Positions 49,628 to 60,429 of a stretch of DNA of 64,000 bases are shown here, in pieces. Position 1 is the stretch's first letter; each line of letters begins with the position of its first letter. The position numbers were made by a program, and so were the translations under genes. Source of the DNA: Nautilus pompilius (taxonomy: Eukaryota; Mollusca; Cephalopoda; Nautilida; Nautilidae); assembly GCA_018389105.1 (NCBI GenBank), contig JACATO010002217.1, positions 124,001 to 188,000 of the forward strand, in the 5' to 3' direction. The notes below the pieces were generated by a model, which made no database searches, was not told where the DNA came from, and saw only the letters and a list, made by a program, of their open reading frames with translations.

Positions 49628-49675
49628 CAGAAAATCCACTCTTTGCAACTTGCAGCTGCTGAGCAAAATGCCAAC
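49451..49675 (-). CDS. WD40 gene, probable first coding exon
   Basis: The exon is bounded by acceptor ttttgttag and donor gagaag|gtaagc. It is 225 nt long, phase 0 at both ends, and open throughout. The first ATG in frame is at 49627, so the coding part would be 59 residues and the rest 5' UTR, unless an upstream coding exon exists. The peptide is rich in Ser, Arg and Pro (begins MSSTRMDQPMVSSKRQLP) and looks disordered. Linkage to the WD40 gene rests on matching phase and on the next two small exons; it could belong to a separate transcript. Confidence 0.6.
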
Positions 49676-52600
49676 CTAACAAAAGGAAGTTAAACTTTTT
49701 CCTTTTAGCTCAGCTTCCTAATCAGAAAGTTCTGAGTTGCGATGCTGTTAAATTGGTCTGTATGAAAACAAGACTTGAAGAAATGGATTTTGTAAACACT
49801 ACTTTAAATGGTGGTAGTTTTTCACAAGATGTAAATATTTGCTGACATACCAATTATTAAAAAATGGGAGTACAGAACAGGAACGACCTGAAAGGAAGAG
49901 TTCAAATCATTACATGAAAGTAGATAAACCAAGAGAAAAAAAAAAAAATGTAATGCAATAAAACTTTGATAATTTTCTCGTTTAGAAATATTATGCTAAG
50001 ACTTAGAGCTGCTTGAAAAATCAATTAAATATAAATAAAAGTATTAAAAGGGCAATGATATCTTCATACCAACTGGTTTTGAACCTGACACCCCTACCAG
50101 TGGCAGGCAATGGAACAGCTTTTGCTATTGCTACTGGTTATGTGACAGGTCATCAACATATCATAATTCTAAAGACCCCATCTATAAGTTGATAGCAACC
50201 ATTTTCACATGAGCTGAATTAGCAACACACAATAGAATTTATAAATTAAAGTTGAAAACAAAACTACAGCAAACAGAAAAGGAGATATGAGTAAGCAAAA
50301 CATAGTAGTAAATAATTAAGTGTTCATGAAGGGAAAAAAAATTTACTCATTCATCAGATATCCAATTTGCGGAGTGAACTATCCAGAAAAGTGATCCACG
50401 GATAGATAGATATGCAGTCTAGTTCGTATAAATATACTGGGTTTATTGAATACATTGAATTTATGTTATAAAAATGTACATTTTTTCCCATTCTTTAGTT
50501 GCAAAAACATATTCAAATAAATTAACGAGGAATGATAAATGCAAGACGTAAAATAATTACGTTAAAAAAGGAAAAAAAAAAAAAACAACTACAGATATCC
50601 GGGTTAACTCTAAAAGCCTGACCATTAGAAGAGATGAAGATGTTCTTCAGAGCGGGGAATGGTGTACACTACTTACTCTAGGCCACCACAAAGATGACAA
50701 CAAGAAAAACGAACTGCTTGCAATGATTTTAAATGCAATGAGGTACACCCTCTATAAAAGCTTCCTCTCGCTCTATTTACAGAAAGTTTACCTCTGAAAC
50801 AATGATGTTTTCCTTGCAATTTATTGTCACTGTTTTGCCTTTTATGCCTTAAATTAGCACACAACGAAATTACGATTGTGATCACACAAATGGCTACCGC
50901 AAACTGAGAGAGCCACAAACCTTGAGCAATGTGTTTCTGACTTCTGCACACAAAATTAATTGTAAAAATCCAAAGACGAATTTTGCTTCTTTCTGTCACT
51001 GTATTTCCATGCCAATTTTAGTTAACTATTATTATCATCACCATCCTCCTGCTTTCCAAAATCCTGCTCTTCTCAATGGAGGCTAAGCTGTACTCATTAA
51101 CCCTTCACCTCCATCCTATAATACCATTTTGTAATCGATAGATTTATCAACAAGAAAATTGTTGAAAGTATCTGATTCTTGCTGTTCATTATAACAACAA
51201 GAAATGGTGAAAGAAATAATGTACCTTTTCTCATCTCCTGTTTGTTTAGGAAAGGGTTGATACTTAATGATATCTATTTATTAGTGGTTAAAACCAAACA
51301 GGAATCCATTCATGGCCAAGAAAAAGTCCATAAGTAAGTAAACTGTATGACAGCAGAGTTTTTTTTTTTTTATTTGATTACAAACTGTTAAATCCATTTT
51401 CCTGTAATTATTCTATTCTTTAAAAAAGATGCTTCTTAATATCAAATCATACTGAAGTCTCTGATAATTTGTAATTATGTCACCCAGATCTAATAACAGT
51501 CAGTAACAAATAATAAAAATGAGTCCATGGCTACACAATCAAAGCTCTTAATTACCTTTTAAAAAACCTAGATATCTACTTTAATATCCAAAATTCAAAC
51601 ATCATATATCTAATATTTTTGACCATTCAGTGTATTCCAACCTGCACACATTATAGTAAAATCTACGCTGAAGTCTCTCTCAAAGATTAATATCCCTTTT
51701 TCAAAAAAACGATGATGATAACTCTTAAAACAATATGCATATTATTATTCTGTAACTATGGATCAATATCAGGCATTGACAATATGTGTATATGGTTAGA
51801 CACAGGGTCACCGAAAGCTTAGGCAGCCCCCTACAGGGGTCAACTTGAAATGTGAGCCTCCTCCCAAGCAGTATCATAATATGCTGTTATCATTTATGAG
51901 TGCCCAGACTCCTCTCATGGGTCCTGACCAGATTTGTACAATAGTAATTCATTAAATCTCTGGCTAAAAAGCAAGACACAACCTAAAGTTTTGTTCAGAG
52001 ATAGTAGTCAAACTGCAGTAATGATTTATCATTAGACAAAATGACTTCCTGGACACAGATCTTGCTATTGTTGTGCGCACGTTCCTTTTAAAGAGAATAA
52101 ATCGAGAACAGAAAATTATCCTAGATTTCCTGCCTGGCAACCAAGAGAACTAGCCACAAACTCTCACAGCACAATTTTGAACCTTTCAAATTACACAGGC
52201 AAGTATTTAAGTTCAATAACCTATTTCAGTAATTTTTTGGGGGGAAAACGTTTAGCAAAAAAAAAATCAATCAGTCAAGCGAGTTACCTCCCGTGTTACC
52301 ATTTCTTGTTACGAGTCAACGGGAGATAACTCACATTACCTGTGATATTCTTCAGAATTTAGCAATTGTAAATAGTAATTAATTTTTCTGATTTATTCAC
52401 TTATGGAGTCGTTTTGTGTTCATTTTTTGGTTTATTAACTAAAAACGGAAAGATAATAAGAATCATGCTGCCAATAGAGTCATAGTTACCACAATTTTCA
52501 ATACATAAAGGTTAAAGCTAATTTCTTGTTCTAAAAAACAAAAAAGATACTTAAACAAAGAGAAAAGATTAATTTTTGGTTATGTCCATGTAGTATTCAG

Positions 52601-53150
52601 ATTTAGCAAAAATATCTGCACAATAAATCAGTTTCTTTAAACATTTTTTTAATTAATTTTAATTTTATATCATTATTGACAAATTGTCTTTGATAAAAGT
52701 AAATTTAAAATTTCTTCATGCTGCCATGCCTACCCATCGTTCTTCTACTATAGTTCTGGTGCTCTGTTTTAAACGAACAATACCTCTGTAAGTCAGCTGA
52801 TATTTCCAGAACAAAGCCTTCAACTGAAAGCCACAAAGTAGCTACAGATTTCCAGGCTCTCCCCACCTCTGTTAAGTAATTACTACGATTCACGTTCTGA
52901 ATCTACTACATTTTCTCCAGATGAGTAAAGAAAAGAAAAACCTATTTACTATGAAATTTGAAAAAGAATAAGTGTATAATATCTGTAACAGTCATGAAGT
53001 TATACTTTTATAGAAAAATATTCTTATAATTTTAATACGAAACTGCAAAGACATATATATATATATAAGGATCTGCAATTAATTATTTTAAACTCTCATG
53101 AACAAAAGCAAAAACTTTGTAGGTTTAATGTAAAGTAGTAGTTAAAAGCT
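49676..53150. other. Upstream of the distal exon, no gene supported
   Basis: A possible minus-strand 5' UTR exon ends at donor cctaga|gtaagt (50677), with a 109-codon open frame above it (50999-50673) that does not join in frame. The rest is AT-rich with poly(A)/poly(T) tracts and no identifiable features except the hairpin at 52281-52332. Confidence 0.35.
52281..52332. repeat. Inverted repeat GAGTTACCTCCCGT / ACGGGAGATAACTC
   Basis: 14-base arms (52281-52294 and 52319-52332) pair with one G-T/C-A-type mismatch around a 24-base loop. The GGGAGATAAC core recurs at 54222. This could be a short MITE remnant or a transcribed hairpin. Confidence 0.6.
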
Positions 53151-53160
53151 TTGTCCAGAC

Positions 53161-53608
53161 CAGTGATGAGCAACCTGCAGCCCATGAGATACTTTGTTGA
53201 CCATCGCTCACACACACGATGAAACCCAGCCCCCTGCCAGTTTCTCCGTTAGACTCAAGTCAGCAGAGCATCCATTTTGTTGATTGTCTGTACCTAACAA
53301 TTTCTTTTTTTTGGAGCTCAATATCATTTACACTTAATTTAACTAGGTTCCTTCATTTAATTAAATTCACACAGTATTAATTTCTTTTAATATGGCAATA
53401 CTTAATGACATCACATTGAGGATGACGTTTTAAGGTAAGCATAAATATTTCTTTTGCTTTTACTATTTGAAGTCAATGCCATTTTCATTAATTTATGAAT
53501 GAATAAACATTCCATGAAATGTGTAAGCTTATTCGTGGAGCTGTGGTTAGTACACATCCCTGACTTCAATCATGTGGCCCACTCACTAGCCTAGGTTGCC
53601 CATCACTG
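53161..53608. mobile_element. Non-autonomous hAT element (MITE), 448 bp, with target duplications
   Basis: The ends CAGTGATGAGCAACCT and, reverse-complemented, CAGTGATGGGCAACCT are inverted repeats of about 30 bp with good identity. The flanks are GTCCAGAC (53153-53160) and GTCTGGAC (53609-53616). Both are one transition away from GTCTAGAC, which fits the NTCTAGAN target preference of hAT elements. The interior is AT-rich and non-coding. Confidence 0.85.
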
Positions 53609-53616
53609 GTCTGGAC

Positions 53617-56440
53617 TGTCACAGTCATTACTGTTCAAAATCATCTAGATTCCCACTGAGGACTGAAAAATAAGGCAGTGTGAAGAGGAAAAAGTCAATA
53701 ACAAATCGCCATAACAGTCAGATACTCACCTGAAAAATGGTTTCTATTACTCAGTGCAGAGAATCTCCACAACCTGATGTAATATCCACAGCTCTGTGTA
53801 GTTTCTTTATCCCTGTTTTTTTGTTACCAGTAGCATATTAATGCTACAGGTTATAATTAACAATAAAAATAATGAAGTCAAATATTTAAGCTTTCATATT
53901 TGGTACTGGCACAATACAATGTGCCAAAGCTGGTGGCCTGCTAAACAGATAGTATACAGACTTCTCAATACATGAATTATACATCAGTGACTAGATTTTA
54001 GTTGCAGGGAATTGATATAAAAATGAATTATTAATCCAAACATCTGATGAATTGATCCTATGAATCAATGGCTTCCCACTATTAAATTCATTTAATGCCC
54101 ACACTGATGTTATAATGTTATATATGGTGATAGATGGCTTTAAAGATACTTAAAAGTATAACAGAAATATATTGTAATTGCTTCTGACAAATTATTTTGC
54201 TTAACACTTTTTTTTAAGGGGAGATAACCCTAGTGATGTCTCACCAACCAAACTTTATTAACATTAAACTTCATTTTAATGACAAAGATTTAAGCAAATG
54301 ATAATATACTACGTTGCTTTGCTCAATCAAAGACTTTAACTAAGTGATGATGAGTGTATTAGGAAAATAACACAACACCACCAGTCACCACCTTAAAGTT
54401 CTCACACACCCTCCAACCAACAAAGCAGGGGAGACGGAGGAGGGTTGTGGAAGATGTGAAGCCAGCCATCACTGCTATAAACAATTCATTCATGAATTCT
54501 ACTGTAGAACATTCCATCTTCAGTCATGAAGGACAAAAGAGCATACCCTCCCCTTCCCACCACTTCTGTCATACTATTAGCAAATAATAATCTGAAATTA
54601 GAACATCAAACTCTCTTTTGATTCAATGAACATAATGCACATTTAGAAACTAATGTTTTTGTATTTATAGGACAGGAAATTGAAATTTTTCAATATTTTA
54701 TTTTCTCATTTATAACCAAATGGATGTTATTCTCGTTTTATTAAAAAAGAATAATAAAAAAATTACTTTTATAATTATTCATCTGCTTTTAATTAGTATA
54801 ATTCCTGCCATCTGTGCAATAATGCAAATCCAAAATATCAATGAGCAATAATTTAGTCAAAACGGTTTTTTTTAGAGAACTGTAAAATTCTTATACACAT
54901 TTTTAGACTAAAAAAGGCAACATACAAATAAGTCTTAATACTAGAGTTAAAATGTAATTATTTAAGAAATACAAACATTGACACTAAAGAGACTATTTTA
55001 AATATTAAGTTATACATTCTGTAAAATAAAAAGAAACTGATATTTACTTTGAACTTATTTTCTAAATGTTAAAATAGTTATTTATTTATACAAGAAAAAA
55101 TTTTTTTTAACATTATAGGCTTGAACTCACGACTAAGGCATCTGAAGTTCAAACTTTGGAGAATTTCTTTTAAATGTGATGATAATTACAATTCCTTAGT
55201 AAATGCAGAAAACGTGGGGCAGAGATTAGGAGAAAGTAAGCGTACCTCGACATCAGGTTAGACTACTTAATGCTGGTACATGTGGTGTGGATGGTAAAGG
55301 TGTCTGGTCCGCACTACCTAATTCAGGTGCGTGTGGAGTGGTGTGGATGGTAAAGGTGTCTGGCCCTCTCGGATGTTTCTTGACGCTATGCTGCATTACC
55401 TAAAAGTCTGTTTGCTGTGCAGGCGGGCAACTCCTAAAAACCCAGACAGCCAAGTATCTTCATGTAATTTGCGAACAGCCATCTTCGGCTACAACCATTA
55501 TTATCAAAGTTTGAATCCAGGTCAAACTGAAGTGGATTTTCTGTGCTTAACCCCAGAAAACTCCTTAAAAGTGATGTTATATTTTAAAACATCAAAACAA
55601 ACATTTGTATATTTCAACAGTTCATCTTTGGAGTTGGAAAGTTTACATTTACTAAGATGGTGTGTAATGATGCTAATACAATAGCATTACTGGAACTTGT
55701 AAAAAGTACTCTAATTTTAATACTGGTCAAGCTACAATTCTTAGCTAGGTATTTCCTATTTTCCCCCTACTTTCAAGTAACTTGTGGTTTTCTTTTTTAA
55801 AAAAATATAAGAGAGTTAGTTTTATTCCTAAACCAGTAAAAAATAATTGGTTTTGAAATTCCTCCATTGGACTTCACTAAGAGAAAAGAGAGTTGGTAAA
55901 AACAGTGGTGAACATGCTGTTGGTTGCTAAATTTTTAATGGTTTATCTTTGTGCCAAATTGGTCTGGTGAGTATAAACATACTGCATATTAAACAAATGC
56001 TAGCGTAGTTTATTAACTAACCCAGCTAGTTGCTGCACTTCTATAGAAGTGAATGCTCAGATTCTGTACAGTGAATATTACACAGCATCAACTATAAAGA
56101 GAGTCCAGTTTTGCTCACGATTCATATAAATTATATACATTAAAATGTTTACAGATGATAATAAAAATGTATGCCATTGTTAATATTGGGGGGGGGATTT
56201 TTTTCCCCCAGAATTTATTAGTCATTTAAAGAGAAAGTGGAATTTAGTGCTGAAAGTTTTAAATTATCCAAATAGCCAATAACGATAGCTATAATCATTA
56301 TTATAAGGTGAAATAAAACTGGAAAATGTAGTTTCAAAAAAGGCTCTAGGGATAACTGTAGTACATCAGAGCTGCAAATAAAGTAAATAGAATGTCAGGA
56401 TTTATTAACCAAAAGACAAAAGTAAAAATGTTTATGCCCT
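53617..56440. other. No gene recognised
   Basis: A strong isolated donor on the minus strand (tttttcag|gtgagt, exon end 53730) has no clear partner acceptor. A 27-base segment is duplicated with a 56-bp period at 55284 and 55340. A 117-codon plus-strand frame at 55331-55684 overlaps this duplication and has no recognisable motif. Confidence 0.35.
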
Positions 56441-56790
56441 GTAGCCTCGGAGTCCTTATTTGACAAAGGATGTTGCTTAGGGAAAATCCAACATAGATTT
56501 GCTAGAATATTTCCAGGTATCAAGCATCTGTGAATATGCTGAACAATTAAAAATATTAGATCTACCAAATCTGAAAGTTTGATGCTTGAGAGGTTACCTA
56601 GTAAGGGTTCAAAATGATTAGGGATTTTGAGTGGGTGGACAGATTTTATATTCAGGCATGAATAGATATCTGAAAATATTCCTTTGGTAATAAAATTGTT
56701 AATGAAGTTACCACTAAGTGTGTTTGATAGCAACAGCATTAACAAATTTAGAAAATGTATTGATTCCTCTTTCCTTCTATGCATCACAGT
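56440..56790 (+). mobile_element. LINE tail fragment, decayed
   Basis: The plus strand reads KIQHRFARIFPGIKHL near 56490 (the QRRATKMIPGL region), then a segment like SGWTDFIF near 56630 and SVFDSNSINKFRKCIDSSF near 56720, which matches the end of such polyproteins. Intervening stops are present. This is the best preserved of the four tails. Confidence 0.7.
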
Positions 56791-56879
56791 AGCTCCCTGT
56801 GCCCATGTAACTACTGAACTGAACTGGTTGCTGCTGAGGTACATTGTTTTCCTAATGCCATCTTGGGTTTCCAGATTTT

Positions 56880-58480
56880 AATGGATGTCATGATTGGAAT
56901 CTTGAAGTGCAGCAATTTCTTCAAATAAATGCACCTTCAACATTAAAATATTAGTAGATACGTCAAGACAAAAACTGATTATTATCCATGTACAAACTGA
57001 CAGAAGAATAGAAACAGTGTATTGCAAGAACAGAAGTATGGAAGAAACAGAGTTATCTACAGACAGGTCTAAAGAGAAGATAACAACCATGTGGCACTTT
57101 GCACACAAGTCTTTATGGTTAATATGCATTTTCAGTATCCATCATTAATTTGGATAACAAAAGACAGCGTGATGATTATCCAGCCACTGCTATATGTAAG
57201 AGTAATTCCTATTATGGGATGAAAGAAAATGCTTTTATGCTTCTAGAAATCAATGTCTGTGCTGTTGGGTATACAGTGCTTTTTATACTGGCATCAAATA
57301 TCAGTTAAGTTTTTCCATCAAAATTATCTTTTAGCTGATAATGGACATGTTGATAAATGCTAAAAGGTATTGATATTTCAGATCAGTTTCTGTCTCTAAA
57401 AAAATTAATGTATTAAAAAAAAAAATTCTTCATAAGAAATAAAGTGGCAAAAGATTGATTTATTCATTGAAATATGCAAAGTAGAAAACTTTTGACTTAA
57501 AGATGGATCCTATTACATATAGGTAGTTTTGTAATAGGGCATTTGCACTGCTCTTTGGAAACTTGATAACATGATATTATTATGCAGGTGGGCTCTCAAT
57601 GTCTAGTGAGCATACAACCTCAACACTTCTCAAAACTGAAGTGTGTTGTTATTACACAGGAAATCTATTAATACAGGTACAGAGATAAACAAAAGGTAAA
57701 ATAAAAGTGAGATAACTTTTTTTAAAAAAAAAAAAAAAGCAAAGAAGACACACTGGAAATAGAACAAGGGAAATCTACAAAAAAGTTCAAAATGAAGCAT
57801 TTACCTGATATCAGAAGCTTCTCTGGAATTCCCGACTTCAATAAAGAAACAATGCTTTAACTTTCAAGGTGTGACCAACAAAAGATGTAAAGACGTCTCA
57901 TCCAAATTCCACTTATGCATCCCATTTGATTTAAAATAAGTAAAAGAAACTGCTAAATATTTCATGTTGACTCAAACTCCATTGCATTTATATACAGAAC
58001 TTGTATCAACAGAAGAACGAGAGACAAACCAACCGAAACATTTTGTTAATAGTTATAAAAAAAACAAACAACCCGGCTCTCTAAAGTAACAAAAGACATG
58101 TCAAAATACAATACAAGCAAAAGAAAAATGCCAAAATTTTAGACGTGAAGTGAATATTAGAGAAAACCTTTAGCGCATACTGACAATGGATCACACATTA
58201 TTTTTAGGTATTTTATCTTGACCCTACAGCAAGCACAGAAATAAACAATCACTATTGTTTAGCTCAGTGACACTACCATTTTTAACTTAAAATTAATGAA
58301 TGCTTTCAGACAAAAGTCAAAGGTGACCCATAAAGAAAAAAAAAAAGTTTATTTCAGTCAGATCTTAACCCTGATCAATGCAAGGACGAGATTTATGTTA
58401 ACACAAGAACTGCTACCAAATAATTTACATGTATTTTAACTATTTCTACCTAATTGTTGAACACTACCTACAATTTTTAT
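56880..58480. other. No gene recognised
   Basis: A minus-strand segment near 57803-57836 is bounded by acceptor- and donor-like sequences but is too short to judge. Otherwise AT-rich with nothing recognisable. Confidence 0.35.
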
Positions 58481-58489
58481 GCAGAGTCA

Positions 58490-58562
58490 GTCTTGACTGG
58501 AATTTAAACCTGTCACTCAGGGTAGCAGTATTATTTTTATCTGATATAGCTACCAATTAAAG
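58490..58562 (-). repeat. tRNA-Lys-like SINE head
   Basis: The minus strand reads TTAATTGGTAGCTATATCAG, very close to the D-arm/A-box of tRNA-Lys (AGTTGGTAGAGCATCAGA). It is followed about 30 bases later by ACAGGTTTAAATTCCAG, a degraded B-box. It is too altered to be a functional tRNA. tRNA-Lys-derived SINEs are known from cephalopods. Confidence 0.5.
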
Positions 58563-60097
58563 GTTTGCTTTCTTCATATCATGATTGTTTACTCAGCTAA
58601 AAAAATTCTTTAAGACACCGGCTTCTAAGTGTCCCCCCAGCCTTTCCTCTTTTTCTTTTAGATTCTTGTGAAGAAAAGTATCTGGAAATCAATGGAAAAC
58701 CCTTTACACAAATGAAAAAATTTAAGACCAGGTGACTAAAAATCTGACCACCAATATTTTCCAGATAGAATAGGGTTACTCAAAATTGATGAATGTTCCC
58801 AGCATCAGAATGTGATTGGAGGCAGCCAGCCAAAGATATGACCATGATGCTTGGTTATCTAAAATCAGCTAACCACATTTTGTCTTAGATTAAGGTTACC
58901 AGTCATTTGTTTCTTGGTTGAATCGTCATAAAAGAACTAAGCAAATGCTTTGGCCAAGGCATTAACCTGCATCCGCACATTACATAACTATGATTTGCTT
59001 TCACTGTTAAAAGTGCTAATTTCAAATTATTAAATACATGCAAGAAATTACTGATTAAACATTCTCATATCGGTATGGCAGATTCCCATCCCGCTTTTGT
59101 GCTCTTTGGAACCCACGCAAACATCATAAGCACTATGCCAAACAATGTTGTACAGATACCACAAAAAAGCATGCAAAATTAAAGCACACACAGAGAGACA
59201 TCGTGGAGTTGTTTAAAGAAGAGCTATGACATTTCTCGTATACAGTAAAAATACTATCATTATGTTATGTGGTATAATGGCTCTTTAACTGAGTCATGCC
59301 ACGAGGCGGCAGCCACAACTTTGCTGCACTATGGGCTGCGTTGAAATCAGCAATCAATGCTATAATCTGATAAACTATATTAAAATTACAAACAACCAAT
59401 CAAACATAATTTGAAAAATAAACTTTAATCACCACTTTGAGATATTATTCTACAGACTTAAATAGCAAAAGCTACAATTTTGCTTCATAAAAAAAAAAAA
59501 TTTATAGTAGCTTCCTGCTGCTATTTAAAATGGATGGGAAAGAAAAAAAGCTATGTACAGAAAATTATCAACATCCCAAATATAGCTACTGCATCTAAGA
59601 ATCTGAGCAGCAGTACCAGAGAAAATGTGAAAATGTCTACAGTTTTGCTGATTCAATGGTGCTTAACAAGAAATTCTGAAATACTTTTATAATTAAATAT
59701 ACTGAACAGGTTATTTTAAATATGAATTAATCCAAGTGATGGGACAGTAAGGTTCCATAATGATTTCTGGCAACTTACATACTACCAGTTAATAATCTCA
59801 GACACAAAACCATAAAATAAACAAGGAAGTTGTGTGGTTAAATTTTCAAACTGATGCACACATTTCAGAGCAGATGTACAGTAGAGAACAGTTCTTAGCC
59901 TTAGATCAAACAGCTCAGGCTAACTACACAGTTTTTATAGCGTAGCTCTTCAGAAGAAAAAAAAATATAATAAAAAATTTTCAAATGTAACCAACTGACT
60001 GACACCAGAAAAGAGCAATTTCCAAAAATAAGTTACATATTATACATAATATGTGAATCTGAAATGCATTTGCATGGGAGTATGTTTATATATATAT

Positions 60098-60172
60098 TAG
60101 AGAGAGAGAGAGAGATAGATGTCGACAGTACAGAGAGGGAGGGAGGGAGAGAGATATAGACAGATAGAGAGA
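60098..60172. repeat. GA-rich microsatellite
   Basis: AG, GGGA and GATA-type runs with a short interruption near 60117-60131. Confidence 0.9.
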
Positions 60173-60353
60173 ATTTATTTTACTAAATCAAGAACAGAGT
60201 GTTAATGTAAATAAATACAATGTTTGGTTCTCTTTAACACTAAACAATGAAAAACTGAGAAAATATATACTGAACATATAAAAGCTACTATCTCATTATT
60301 TATATATTTTGTTTAGCAGAAAAGACAAGACTAACAATTAAAAATTATTTGGC

Positions 60354-60428
<75 letters not shown>
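60354..60428. repeat. (AAT)n microsatellite
   Basis: About 25 AAT units with one interruption near 60391-60394. Confidence 0.97.
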
Positions 60429-60429
<1 letters not shown>

